Shown here piece after piece: positions 5,982 to 13,097 of a DNA stretch of 13,821 nucleotides. The notes under the pieces were generated by a model. It was not told the DNA's origin. It saw nothing but the letters and a program-made list of their open reading frames with translations, and made no database searches. How positions within the stretch are numbered: position 1 is the first letter of the stretch; the number at the start of each line of letters is the position of its first letter. Made by a program: the position numbers and the translations under genes. Source of the DNA: Chloroflexota bacterium. GTDB lineage: Bacteria > Chloroflexota > Limnocylindria > Limnocylindrales > CSP1-4. Location of the stretch: assembly GCA_016200675.1 (NCBI GenBank), contig JACQEH010000054.1, positions 1 through 13,821 of the forward strand, given 5' to 3'.

Positions 5982-5998
5982 CACGATGTACGACACGC

Positions 5999-6012
5999 GG
6001 CCCTCGCGGGCC
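5999..6012 (+). other. Small intercistronic hairpin before tadA
   Basis: GGCCC (5999-6003), loop TCGC, GGGCC (6008-6012): five G-C pairs immediately before the tadA ribosome binding site at 6015-6021. It could tune processing or translation, or be chance in GC-rich DNA. Confidence 0.25.
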
Positions 6013-6029
6013 ATGAAGGGGTGGTGGCC

Positions 6030-7433
6030 ATGTCCCTGCTGAAGCGAATCGAGAGCGCCCGTCCCGGGCAGGAATCCGGGCCCGGGTCGCAGGCGCCGGT
6101 CCCTTCGGGCCCGCCCGGCAGCGGTGCCACGCCACCCTCGGCCCCGGCCTCGCCTCGACTGATGTCACAGGCGCCGGTCCGCGAGTCCTTCCGCGACGTC
6201 AAGTTCCGGATCCAGAGCCGGGTCATCCAGGACCTGGACCCGAAGCTCGACCTCAGCAACCAGATCGAGGTCCGCCGCCAGATCGAGGAGATCTTCGGCA
6301 AGGTCATCGACGAGGAGGGCCTCGCCCTGACCCGGGCCGAGCGGGTCCGGATGCTGGAGCAGATCACCGACGAGATCATCGGCCTCGGCCCGCTGGAGCC
6401 CCTCCTCCGCGACGAGTCCGTCTCGGAGATCATGGTCAACGGCCCGCGCCAGATCTACATCGAGCGGTCCGGAAAGCTGGAGCTGACGAACGTCGTCTTC
6501 CAGAACGACGACCACGTCATGCGGATCATCGACCGGATCATCGCCCCCATCGGGCGCCGCGTCGACGAGTCCTCGCCGATGGTCGACGCCCGTCTCACCG
6601 ACGGCTCCCGCGTCAACGCCATCATCCCGCCCCTGTCGCTCATCGGTCCCGTCATCACGATCCGGAAGTTCGCGGCCACCCCCTTCACCGTGGACGACCT
6701 GATCCGCTTCGGGACCGCGACACCCGAGATGTTCGAGTTCCTGCGGGCCTGCGTCGAGGCGCGCCTCAACGCCTTCGTCTCCGGCGGCACCGGCTCCGGC
6801 AAGACGACCACGCTCAACGTCCTCTCGTCGTTCATCCCGAACGACGAGCGCATCGTGACGATCGAGGACGCGGCCGAGCTCCAGCTCCGCCAGGAGCACG
6901 TGGTGACACTCGAGTCACGGCCTCCGAACATCGAGGGCAAGGGCGCGATTCCCATCCGCGAGCTCGTCCGGAACGCACTCCGGATGCGCCCCGACCGCAT
7001 CGTCGTCGGGGAGTGTCGTTCGGGAGAAGCGCTGGACATGCTCCAGGCCATGAACACCGGCCACGACGGCTCGCTGTCGACCGGCCACGCCAACACCCCG
7101 CGAGACATGCTCTCGCGCCTCGAGACGATGGTCCTCATGGCCGGCGTCGATCTCCCGGTCCGCGCCATCCGCGAGCAGATCGCCTCGGCCGTCGACCTCA
7201 TCGTCCACCAGGCCCGCCTGAAGGACGGCACGCGGCGGATCACGAACATCACCGAGGTCCAGGGCATGGAAGGTGACGTCATCGTCATGCAGGACGTGTT
7301 CGTCTTCGAGCAGACGGGCGTCATCGACGGCAAGATCCAGGGCCGCCTGAAGCCAACCGGCATTCGACCCAAGTTCGTCGAGCGCTTCGAGCAGCAGGGC
7401 ATCCACCTGCCGCAAGGCGTGTTCGGCTTCTAG
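6030..7433 (+). CDS. cpaF: Tad secretion ATPase TadA/CpaF (type II/IV secretion ATPase family)
   Basis: A 467-residue hexameric motor that powers Flp pilus assembly at the cytoplasmic face, working with TadB and TadC. The N-terminus (to about residue 50) is Pro/Gly/Ser-rich and likely flexible; an N-terminal all-alpha/beta domain follows, including LGPLEPLLRDESVSEIMVNGP. The ATPase core has Walker A GGTGSGKT with Lys258, the Asp-box region TIEDAAELQL, Walker B RIVVGE with Glu328, and the His-box pair GHDGSLSTGHAN with His345 and His353. Length and order match CpaF proteins. ATG 6030 is preferred because GAAGGGG (6015-6021) lies 8 bases upstream; two in-frame GTG codons (6021, 6024) overlap that site. 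It starts 48 bases after the tadZ stop, and tadB follows 21 bases after its own stop. Confidence 0.95.
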   Translation: MSLLKRIESARPGQESGPGSQAPVPSGPPGSGATPPSAPASPRLMSQAPVRESFRDVKFRIQSRVIQDLDPKLDLSNQIEVRRQIEEIFGKVIDEEGLALTRAERVRMLEQITDEIIGLGPLEPLLRDESVSEIMVNGPRQIYIERSGKLELTNVVFQNDDHVMRIIDRIIAPIGRRVDESSPMVDARLTDGSRVNAIIPPLSLIGPVITIRKFAATPFTVDDLIRFGTATPEMFEFLRACVEARLNAFVSGGTGSGKTTTLNVLSSFIPNDERIVTIEDAAELQLRQEHVVTLESRPPNIEGKGAIPIRELVRNALRMRPDRIVVGECRSGEALDMLQAMNTGHDGSLSTGHANTPRDMLSRLETMVLMAGVDLPVRAIREQIASAVDLIVHQARLKDGTRRITNITEVQGMEGDVIVMQDVFVFEQTGVIDGKIQGRLKPTGIRPKFVERFEQQGIHLPQGVFGF

Positions 7434-7454
7434 GCGAGCGGAGGACCACCAGCG

Positions 7455-8462
7455 GTGAACAGCCTGACCCTCGTCGTCGCGGCCATCGCCGCGGTGGCGA
7501 TCCTCCTGATCGCCGTCGGCGTGGCGTCGTCCGGCAGCAGCGCCGGCGTGAGCGCCCGGCTCGAGCGCTACGCCTCGGGCAAGCAGGACAAGAAGAAGGA
7601 CAAGCCCGAGGGCCTCGCCGACCTGCTGGCCCAGAGCAGCGCCCTGGCGACCATCAACAAGGCCGTCGAGCAGCGCGACTTCGGAGCGAACCTGTCCCGG
7701 GAGCTCGCCCGGGCGGACCTCAAGCTGAAGGTCTCCGAATACCTGGCCATCTGGGCCGCGACGACCGTCGGCACGCCCGTGGTCATGTTCCTGCTCGGAT
7801 TCGTCATCAAGTCCCTGCAGAGCCCGCTGGTCCTCCTGTTCGGCCTGATCCTTGGCTTCTTCGCCCCGCGGATCTGGCTCGGCCGGCGCAAGTCGGGCCG
7901 CCTCAACTCCTTCAACAAGCAGCTCCCCGACACGATCACCCTCGTGGCCAACGCCCTCCGGGCCGGCTCGTCCTTCCTCCAGGCGATCGAGCTCGTGGTG
8001 CGCGAGTCGCGGCCGCCGATCTCGACCGAGTTCGGGCGGGTGATCCGGGAGGTCAACCTCGGCCTGCCCTTCGACACGGCCCTCGAGAACATGGTCCGGC
8101 GCGTGAAGTCGGACGACTTCGAGCTCATGGCCACGGCCATCGCCATCCAGCACCAGGTCGGCGGCAACCTCGCCGAGATCCTCGATTCGATCGCGTTCAC
8201 CATTCGCGAACGGGTCCGGATCAAGGGCGAGATCCGCACCCTGACGGCCCAGCAGCGCCTGTCCGGCTACGTGGTGGGGCTGCTGCCCTTCGGCCTGGCG
8301 GGCTTCATCTACCTGGCCGCGCCGACGTTCTTCGACCCGATGTGGGATCCGAAGGTCTCGGTCGTGGGTCTTCCTGCCGGCGTCATCATCCTCGGCTTCG
8401 GCGTGATCATGATGATGATCGGCTTCACCGCGATCCAGAAGATCGTGGACATCGAGGTCTAG
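7455..8462 (+). CDS. tadB: Tad inner-membrane platform protein TadB (T2SSF domain)
   Basis: A 335-residue integral membrane protein, one half of the platform on which TadA acts. A first hydrophobic helix lies at about residues 4-26, then a Lys-rich cytoplasmic stretch (KQDKKKDKPEG). A pair of helices occupies about 97-140, ahead of the type II secretion F domain (LPDTITLVANALRAGSSFLQAIE through GGNLAEILDSIAFTIRER), and two more helices close the protein. The motifs NALRAG and GGNLAEIL are typical of TadB. GTG 7455 is the start, with GCGGAGGA (7438-7445) ten bases upstream. The tadC start follows after only four bases, so the pair is co-translated. Confidence 0.94.
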   Translation: MNSLTLVVAAIAAVAILLIAVGVASSGSSAGVSARLERYASGKQDKKKDKPEGLADLLAQSSALATINKAVEQRDFGANLSRELARADLKLKVSEYLAIWAATTVGTPVVMFLLGFVIKSLQSPLVLLFGLILGFFAPRIWLGRRKSGRLNSFNKQLPDTITLVANALRAGSSFLQAIELVVRESRPPISTEFGRVIREVNLGLPFDTALENMVRRVKSDDFELMATAIAIQHQVGGNLAEILDSIAFTIRERVRIKGEIRTLTAQQRLSGYVVGLLPFGLAGFIYLAAPTFFDPMWDPKVSVVGLPAGVIILGFGVIMMMIGFTAIQKIVDIEV

Positions 8463-8466
8463 CGCG

Positions 8467-9399
8467 ATGCCCTTTGCGATCGCCGTCGCGGTCATCGCCG
8501 CGGCCGCCGTGCTCCTCATCGCCTTCGGGCTGGCCGGCAACGCGCCGGTGGACCCCGTCCAGGCGCGCCTGACCCAGCTGGGGTCCATGACGGCCAAGAA
8601 CCTCGAGGAGCTGGAGCTCCAGCAGCCGTTCTTCGACCGAACCATCAAGCCCCTGGCGGCTCGCCTCTCGAGCCGCGTGGCCCGCCTGTCGTCGTCGAAC
8701 TTCAGCGAGCGAACCGAGAAGCGGCTCGCCCTGGCCGGCAATCCCGGCGAGATGCGGACCGCCGACTGGCTGGGCATCAAGGCCATCGTGGCCGTGGCCA
8801 CCGCCGGCATCCTGTTCCTCGTCTTCGGGATCCTGCTCGGCAGCGGCATCCTGCAGGGCGTCCTGTTCGGCGTCCTGGGCCTCGGGATCGGCTACATCCT
8901 CCCCGAGTTCTGGCTGAGCGGCCGGGTCAAGAAGCGCCAGAAGCTGATCCTGCTCCAGATCCCGGACGCCCTCGACCTGCTCACGATCTCCGTCCGCGCC
9001 GGCCTCGGCTTCGACGCCGCCCTGGGCAAGGTCGTGGAGAAGATGAAGGGCCCCCTCATCGACGAGTTCCGCCGCGCCCTCGCCGAGGTCCGCGTCGGCA
9101 AGGTCCGCCGCGACGCCCTGCGCGACATCATCCCGCGCACCGAGGTCCAGCCGCTGACGAACTTCGTCGGCGCGATCATCCAGGCCGAGCAGCTGGGCGT
9201 CTCGATCTCCAAGGTCCTCCAGGTCCAGTCGGAGCAGCTCCGGATCGAGCGCCGCCAGCGGGCCGAGGAGCAGGCCGCGAAGGCGCCGATCAAGATGCTC
9301 TTCCCGCTCGTGGGCTGCATCTTCCCGTCGCTGTTCATCGTCATCCTCGGGCCGGCCATCATCCTCATCGTCGGCAATCTCAGCGCCACCGGTCGGTAG
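8467..9399 (+). CDS. tadC: Tad inner-membrane platform protein TadC (T2SSF domain)
   Basis: A 310-residue membrane protein, the second platform subunit and a distant relative of TadB. It has an N-terminal helix (about residues 3-24), a charged cytoplasmic region with an ERTEKRLALAGNP segment, a helix pair at about 103-150, and the F domain (QIPDALDLLTISVRAGLGF through AEQLGVSISKVLQ). The end is the characteristic TadC close: RAEEQAAKAPIKMLFPLVG, a final helix, and GPAIILIVGNL. ATG 8467 is four bases after tadB; no good Shine-Dalgarno is present, fitting translational coupling. This is the last recognisable Tad gene: no TadD, TadE/F or TadG follows. Confidence 0.94.
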   Translation: MPFAIAVAVIAAAAVLLIAFGLAGNAPVDPVQARLTQLGSMTAKNLEELELQQPFFDRTIKPLAARLSSRVARLSSSNFSERTEKRLALAGNPGEMRTADWLGIKAIVAVATAGILFLVFGILLGSGILQGVLFGVLGLGIGYILPEFWLSGRVKKRQKLILLQIPDALDLLTISVRAGLGFDAALGKVVEKMKGPLIDEFRRALAEVRVGKVRRDALRDIIPRTEVQPLTNFVGAIIQAEQLGVSISKVLQVQSEQLRIERRQRAEEQAAKAPIKMLFPLVGCIFPSLFIVILGPAIILIVGNLSATGR

Positions 9400-9455
9400 G
9401 TCGACCCCTCGAGACTGGCCAGCTCGTCACCGACGGCAACCCGCCTGTCCACGCC

Positions 9456-9824
9456 ATGAGCGACATCGGGGCACGGAACATCACGCGGTCGACCGTGCTG
9501 GCAGCGCGCCTGGAGCTCGGTGAGAGCCTGTGGGCCCGGTTCATGGGCCTGATGGGCCGTGCCTCGCTGCCGGCAGGCGACGGCCTCTGGCTGTCGGGTA
9601 CGAACGGCATCCACATGTTCTTCATGCGCTTCGCGATCGACGCGATCTTCCTGGCCAAGCCGGCCCCCGACGGGGGCCGTGTCGTGCTGGCGGCCCGCCG
9701 AGGCGTCCGGCCATGGGTTGGGATCGTGCCCCTGGTTCGTGGCGCCGACGGGGTCATCGAGCTGCCTGTGGGCACGATCGCGGCGAGCGGCACGAGTCCG
9801 GGGGACATCGTCGTCTTCGAGTGA
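9456..9824 (+). CDS. DUF192 family protein
   Basis: A small 122-residue protein covering the DUF192 domain end to end. Family blocks seen are ARLELGESLWARFMGLMGR near the start, GDGLWLSGTNGIHMFFMRFAIDAIFL in the middle (the IHMFFMRFAID stretch is the strongest signature), and VIELPVGTIAASGTSPGD before a closing hydrophobic VVFE. The family's biochemical role is not established. Many members carry a secretion signal, but none is seen here, so this one is probably cytoplasmic. The start is ATG 9456, 56 bases after tadC, with no clear Shine-Dalgarno. It may ride on the tad transcript, but nothing ties its function to pili. Confidence 0.9.
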   Translation: MSDIGARNITRSTVLAARLELGESLWARFMGLMGRASLPAGDGLWLSGTNGIHMFFMRFAIDAIFLAKPAPDGGRVVLAARRGVRPWVGIVPLVRGADGVIELPVGTIAASGTSPGDIVVFE

Positions 9825-9957
9825 GACCCGCGGATTGGGGCGACTTCCCCTGGTTGTGGTGCCGATCCCCGTTGTTGACACAGGGGGTCCCGCCGCAGGA
9901 GATCACAGCTGGCGTAGCAATCCAGCTGGCGGCAGTGCCTGCCCTTCCTGTTGGCCC

Positions 9958-10023
9958 GGGAGTCCAGTGGTTCGGCCGGGCGCGATGCCGCCGGCCGCTC
10001 GCGAGGTCCGGGACTGGACTCCC
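9958..10023. repeat. Nested inverted repeat (two-level hairpin)
   Basis: Outer arms GGGAGTCCAGT (9958-9968) and ACTGGACTCCC (10013-10023) are a perfect 11-bp match. Inside, CGGCCGG and CCGGCCG form a second perfect 7-bp stem. It could be a structured RNA, a bidirectional transcription barrier, or a site left by a mobile element. No transposase or direct target duplication is seen. Confidence 0.6.
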
Positions 10024-10042
10024 ACCCCAGCCGCCAACCCAT

Positions 10043-10119
10043 CGCCCGGTGCGGACTGGACCAGGAGTCCAGCGGTTATGGCCGTGGTCGTGATCCGTGG
10101 TTCGAAGCCGAGCCGGGCG
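10043..10119 (+). other. tRNA-like element, possibly a degenerate tRNA
   Basis: Acceptor-like arms CGCCCGG (10043-10049) and CCGGGCG (10113-10119) pair perfectly 77 bases end to end. A T-arm sits exactly where expected: CGTGG, loop TTCGAAG, CCGAG (10096-10112), with four of five pairs and the TTCGA signature. GGACT/AGTCC (10053-10057, 10066-10070) could be a D-arm. No normal five-pair, seven-base anticodon arm with T33 forms; the best choice, loop GTTATGG, has only three pairs. Encoded CCA is absent (CTCA follows). It may be a decayed tRNA or an unrelated RNA; the evidence is insufficient for a functional tRNA call. Confidence 0.3.
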
Positions 10120-10233
10120 CTCACGCGGGCACGTCGTCACCGACGTCCGTGGTGATCCCAACAGGTCCGTCAAGGCAGCCGAAGGCGAGCGTGTGGTTAT
10201 CGAGGATGAAGGCGCGCCTGGCATCCTCGCCCG

Positions 10234-10947
10234 GTGGCAATCGTCGAAGGACCGTTCGCGTGGGTCGCCTCGCTGGCGAGTCGCGCCCTGGATCTCGCCC
10301 TGCCCGCCCTGTGCGCCGGGTGCGACCGGGAGGGGCCGCCGCTGTGCGGGGACTGCGCCGCGGCCCTCGACCTTCGCCTGGACGCGCCCGCCGGCGTGCC
10401 GATCGGGTTGCCGGGCGAGATCCCGGCGCCCCTGGTCCAGGTCGAGTGGTGCACCTCGTTCTCGGGGGTCACCCGACGGGCCCTCCACCGCCTGAAGTAC
10501 GCCGGCGATCGACGTCTCGCGGCGCCGCTCGGTGCGGCGGTGGCGCGGCGCTGGACCGCGGCGGGAGCGGGCGGCGACGTCCTGGTGCCCGTGCCGGCAT
10601 CGCCCGATCGCGTCCGCGAGCGCGGCTACGACCAGGCGGCACTCATTGCCCGGGCCGCCGGCGCGGCGCTGAGCCTGCCGGTGCGGGAGGACCTCCTGGA
10701 ACGGAGGCGGTTGACGGCGGCCCAGTTCGACCTGGACCGTGCGGCCCGAGCTGGCAACGTGGCGGGCGCGTTCCGTCTCCGGAGCGGAGCATCGATGGCC
10801 GAGGGCCCCTGGCCCGGTGGGGCGCCCTGGATCGTCCTGGTGGACGACGTCCTGACCACGGGGTCCACGCTCGCCGCGTGCGCGGCGACGCTCCTGGAGC
10901 GGGGTGCGATGGCCGTCTCGGCCTGCACCGTCGCCCGGGAGCGGTGA
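10234..10947 (+). CDS. comF: ComF-family phosphoribosyltransferase-like protein
   Basis: A 237-residue double-zinc-ribbon plus PRTase-fold protein. The N-terminus has a Cys4 cluster (CAGC ... CGDC, about residues 28-44). A middle part reads RRALHRLKYAGDRRLAAPLG and ends in VPVPASPDRVRERGYDQAALIA, the conserved ComF block. The phosphoribosyl-pyrophosphate loop is VLVDDVLTTGSTL near the C-terminus. In naturally competent bacteria ComF helps bring in single-stranded DNA, but many bacteria carry it with no demonstrated competence role. No other competence gene is in the window. The start is GTG 10234; the ribosome binding site is poor, so the exact start is uncertain, although the Cys cluster fixes it within a few codons. 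Confidence 0.9.
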   Translation: MAIVEGPFAWVASLASRALDLALPALCAGCDREGPPLCGDCAAALDLRLDAPAGVPIGLPGEIPAPLVQVEWCTSFSGVTRRALHRLKYAGDRRLAAPLGAAVARRWTAAGAGGDVLVPVPASPDRVRERGYDQAALIARAAGAALSLPVREDLLERRRLTAAQFDLDRAARAGNVAGAFRLRSGASMAEGPWPGGAPWIVLVDDVLTTGSTLAACAATLLERGAMAVSACTVARER

Positions 10948-10990
10948 GGTCGCACCGATCGCCCAAGGGGGTCGTCAGGCACGCCGAAGC

Positions 10991-10996
10991 TATACT
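10991..10996 (+). promoter_or_regulatory. Candidate -10 box upstream of hpf
   Basis: TATACT, five of six consensus bases, lies in the 139-base gap between comF and hpf, about 90 bases before the hpf start. No convincing -35 is found at the right distance. Confidence 0.4.
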
Positions 10997-11086
10997 CCGC
11001 CTGCGAGGGCGGACCGGGATCGCCCCGTTCCGCAATCGCTGCGCACCGACCACGCACCCATGTGCCGAAGCTCGGGAGGTCCAGCG

Positions 11087-11686
11087 GTGAGGACGATCGT
11101 CAAGGGCAAGAACTTCGACGTCCACGAGAGCGACCGGTCCTACGCGGAGCGCAAGCTCGCCCGGCTGGAGCGGTTGCTCGATGATCGGAGCGACGCCCTC
11201 GTCGAGCTCTCCCTGGAGCGGCACCGGAGCACCGAGGACTCCCACATCGTCGACGTCACGCTCGTGATCGACGGGCAGGCCCTGCGCGGCCGGGCGGCGG
11301 CCGCGACTCACCGCGCCGGGATCGACGAGGTCGTGGACAAGATCGAGCGGCGGGCCGTCGACTTCAAGGCGAAGCCCCGGGTCCGGGCACGTCCCGAAGC
11401 GGAGAAGGCGCTCCTCCGCAGTATCGCGGACGGCTCTCCGGGGGAGGCCGATGCGCGGCGGATCGTGAAGGTCAAGCGCTTCGACATCGAGCCCATGTTC
11501 GAGGAGGACGCCGCGACCCGGATGGACGAGCTCGGGCACGACTTCTTCGTCTTCGTCGACGCGGCCACGGAGCGGGTGGCGATCCTCTATCGGCGTCGGG
11601 ACGGCGACCTCGGCCTCATCGAGCCCGTGGTCGGCGGCCAGTACACGACCGGCCGGGCCCGCGCCGCCGCCGGCAACAAGTCCTAG
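11087..11686 (+). CDS. hpf: Long-form ribosome hibernation promoting factor
   Basis: A 199-residue protein that binds the 30S decoding region and, in the long form, pairs ribosomes into inactive 100S dimers during stress or stationary phase. Residues 1 to about 100 are the S30AE domain (IVKGKNFDVHESDRSYAERKLARLERLL, then HIVDVTLVIDGQALRGRAAA and VVDKIERR). A charged linker follows. The C-terminal dimerisation domain runs from about 135 to 185 (VKRFDIEPMFEEDAATRMDE, GHDFFVFVDA, YRRRDGDLGLIEP). Start GTG 11087 is preferred because CGGGAGGT (11073-11080) precedes it; an in-frame ATG at 11060 lies before that site and adds residues unlike the family. Its stop codon shares the bases CTAG with the stop of the convergent minus-strand gene. 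Confidence 0.94.
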   Translation: MRTIVKGKNFDVHESDRSYAERKLARLERLLDDRSDALVELSLERHRSTEDSHIVDVTLVIDGQALRGRAAAATHRAGIDEVVDKIERRAVDFKAKPRVRARPEAEKALLRSIADGSPGEADARRIVKVKRFDIEPMFEEDAATRMDELGHDFFVFVDAATERVAILYRRRDGDLGLIEPVVGGQYTTGRARAAAGNKS

Positions 11687-12009
11687 CCGACGCGACCCGG
11701 GTCACCCTCGGGCGGCTCCTCGGTTCGGCCTGACCCGGAGCGCCGGTAGACCATCCCGTCCCGGGTCGCGAGGCCGTGGTCGATGAAGGCCCGGCGGATC
11801 GTCGCGACGTCGGGGTGCCAGAGGGCAAGGCGCATGTTCAGGTCGCGCTCGGCGACGGCTTCCGCCGGATCGGGCAGGACCTGGTCGAGCAGATGGCGAT
11901 AGATCACCAGCTTCTTGCGCTCGCGGGCCGGGATCGAGGCGAGCCGGCCGTCGCGGACGAAGGCCCGCAGGACCGCGGCCTCGTAGGCGGCGTCCTCGCT
12001 GTTCGACAT
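11683..12009 (-). CDS. DUF2087 family protein
   Basis: A 108-residue protein (111 if it starts at 12018). It matches DUF2087 along its length: AVLRAFVRDGRLASIPARERKKLVIYRHLLDQV, then the RDLNMRLALWHPDVATIRRAFIDHGL block and the closing DGMVYRRSGSG. The pattern is that of a small winged-helix-like, possibly DNA-binding module, but no molecular role is established. Neither ATG has a Shine-Dalgarno. The inner ATG (12007-12009) is preferred because it lies about 7 bases downstream of a minus-strand TACGAT, as expected for a leaderless message; the outer ATG falls inside the palindrome itself. It converges on hpf, sharing CTAG for both stops, and diverges from nfo. Confidence 0.88.
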   Translation of the reverse strand: MSNSEDAAYEAAVLRAFVRDGRLASIPARERKKLVIYRHLLDQVLPDPAEAVAERDLNMRLALWHPDVATIRRAFIDHGLATRDGMVYRRSGSGRTEEPPEGDPGRVG

Positions 12010-12015
12010 GGCGGG

Positions 12016-12027
12016 CATCGTACGATG
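12016..12027. promoter_or_regulatory. 12-bp palindrome forming mirror-image -10 boxes between DUF2087 and nfo
   Basis: CATCGTACGATG is a perfect palindrome. It contains TACGAT on the plus strand (12021-12026), six bases before the nfo GTG. It also contains TACGAT on the minus strand (12022-12017), seven bases before the DUF2087 inner ATG. A symmetrical -10 can drive transcription both ways; both messages would then start at or next to the start codon. No strong -35 is seen on either side. Confidence 0.45.
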
Positions 12028-12032
12028 TCGAG

Positions 12033-13097
12033 GTGCTCCCCACGGAACCCCGCATCGGTGTCCACCTGCCCCTCGGCGGGGGGATGGTTCGGGCCGTCGA
12101 ACGCGCCGCCGAGATCGGCGCGACCGCGATCCAGGTCTTCGCCGACAACCCCGCGACCTGGCACAGGCGGGCGGCGCCGCCGCGCGAGCTGCCCGCGTTT
12201 CGTGCGGCGCTCGACCACCACGGCATCGGGCCCGTAGCCATCCACGCTGCCTACCTCGTCAACCTGGCCGGTGACGACCACGAGTTCGCCGCCCGCTCGG
12301 CCGCCGTCCTCGAGGCCGAGCTGAACGCCGCGCCCGGCTACGGCGCCTCGATCGTCAACGTCCACACCGGCTCGCACCGCGAGACATCGGTCGCCGACGG
12401 CATCCAGCGCCTCGCCCGAAGCGTGGCCGACGTCCTCCGGCGGGTCGAGGACGGCCCCGGGTCGGCCATCCTGGTGCTCGAGAACTCGGCCGGTGGCGGA
12501 TGGGCCGTCGGCACGAGCACGACCGATCTGGCCCGGATCGCCGACGCGGCGGCCCGGCTCGGTGTCCCCGAGCAGCGCCTCGGCTTCTGCCTGGATACCG
12601 CCCACGCCTGGGGCGCCGGCGTGCACATGCACCGGGCCGACGCGATCGACCGCTTCCTCGACGACTTCGATCGCCGGATCGGGCTCGGCCGGCTGCGCCT
12701 GGTCCACCTCAACGACTCGAAGGCCGGGCGCGGGTCGCATCAGGACCGCCACGAGCATCTCGGTGCCGGCCGGATCGGCGCGGCCGGCCTCGGCCACCTC
12801 CTGCGCGATCCCCGCCTGCGGGGCATCCCGTTCATCGCCGAGACGCCCGGCATGGACGTCGGGTACGACGCGATCAACGTCGCCCGGGCGCGGGCGATGC
12901 TCGCGGGCCTGCCGCTGGAGCCGCTGCCGCCCGAGGCGTTCGAGATCACGGGCAGCCGCTCGCGCGCGGCCGCGCCCGACGCGGACGTGGAGCTGCCGAT
13001 CGCGGAGGATGCGAGGGGGCCGGTCGGTGATGGCGCCACGAAGCGAGCCGGCGGTCGCGGCACGCGCCCGATGGCGGCGCGGCGAGCCGCTCCCTGA
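12033..13097 (+). CDS. nfo: Endonuclease IV (AP endonuclease, TIM-barrel zinc enzyme)
   Basis: A 354-residue DNA repair enzyme that cuts the backbone 5' of abasic sites and removes blocked 3' ends. All nine expected metal ligands are visible: H71 (IHAAYLVN), H111 (VNVHTGSH), E150 (LVLENSAGGG), D188 and H191 (CLDTAHAWGAG), H225 (LVHLNDSK), D238 and H240 (QDRHEHLGAG), and E270 (FIAETPG). The barrel ends near residue 300. The remaining 50 or so residues are Arg/Ala/Gly-rich, probably disordered, and not typical of the family. Start GTG 12033 has no Shine-Dalgarno and sits just after a TACGAT box, so a leaderless transcript is plausible. The stop overlaps the next start by one base (TGATG, 13095-13099), an odd operon partner for a repair gene. 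Confidence 0.94.
   Translation: MLPTEPRIGVHLPLGGGMVRAVERAAEIGATAIQVFADNPATWHRRAAPPRELPAFRAALDHHGIGPVAIHAAYLVNLAGDDHEFAARSAAVLEAELNAAPGYGASIVNVHTGSHRETSVADGIQRLARSVADVLRRVEDGPGSAILVLENSAGGGWAVGTSTTDLARIADAAARLGVPEQRLGFCLDTAHAWGAGVHMHRADAIDRFLDDFDRRIGLGRLRLVHLNDSKAGRGSHQDRHEHLGAGRIGAAGLGHLLRDPRLRGIPFIAETPGMDVGYDAINVARARAMLAGLPLEPLPPEAFEITGSRSRAAAPDADVELPIAEDARGPVGDGATKRAGGRGTRPMAARRAAP

Larger units (their letters stand above)
9825..10233 (+). other. 409-base gene-free region rich in inverted repeats
   Basis: No credible coding frame is seen here on either strand. Base composition is less codon-like and structure is dense. GATCCCC (9864-9870) pairs with GGGGGTC (9883-9889), one wobble. The 9-mer CAGCTGGCG occurs twice (9907-9915 and 9923-9931 approximately). 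A large two-level hairpin lies at 9958-10023 and a tRNA-like fold at 10043-10119. GGAGTCCAG(T/C)GGTT and the elements GTGGTTCG and GCCGGGCGC each occur twice, so part of the region looks like a diverged duplication. Confidence 0.6.

Noticed and set aside
6021..6029. GTG codons at 6021 and 6024 as the tadA start
   Set aside because: They overlap the best ribosome binding site, which is correctly spaced for ATG 6030.
6915..8849. A 644-codon open frame on the minus strand, and similar long minus-strand frames at 1275-2480 and 11904-13202
   Set aside because: They lie antisense to clearly conserved genes. Their residues are Asp/Arg/Gly/His-rich without domains, which is the usual shadow of high-GC codon use.
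9875..9880. A consensus TTGACA as a promoter for comF
   Set aside because: No -10-like hexamer occurs 16-18 bases downstream, and it sits inside a hairpin loop.
9903..10124. A 73-codon minus-strand frame beginning MSARLGFEPR
   Set aside because: The GFEPR string is a familiar artefact of reading a tRNA T-arm backwards. It supports the tRNA-like reading rather than a protein.
9825..10233. Insertion sequence or integrated element
   Set aside because: Inverted repeats are present but no transposase or integrase frame, and no flanking target duplication could be found.
9951..11090. A 379-codon plus-strand frame across the gene-free region and comF
   Set aside because: Arg/Gly/Pro-rich with no family pattern, and out of frame with comF, whose Cys cluster and PRTase loop are convincing.
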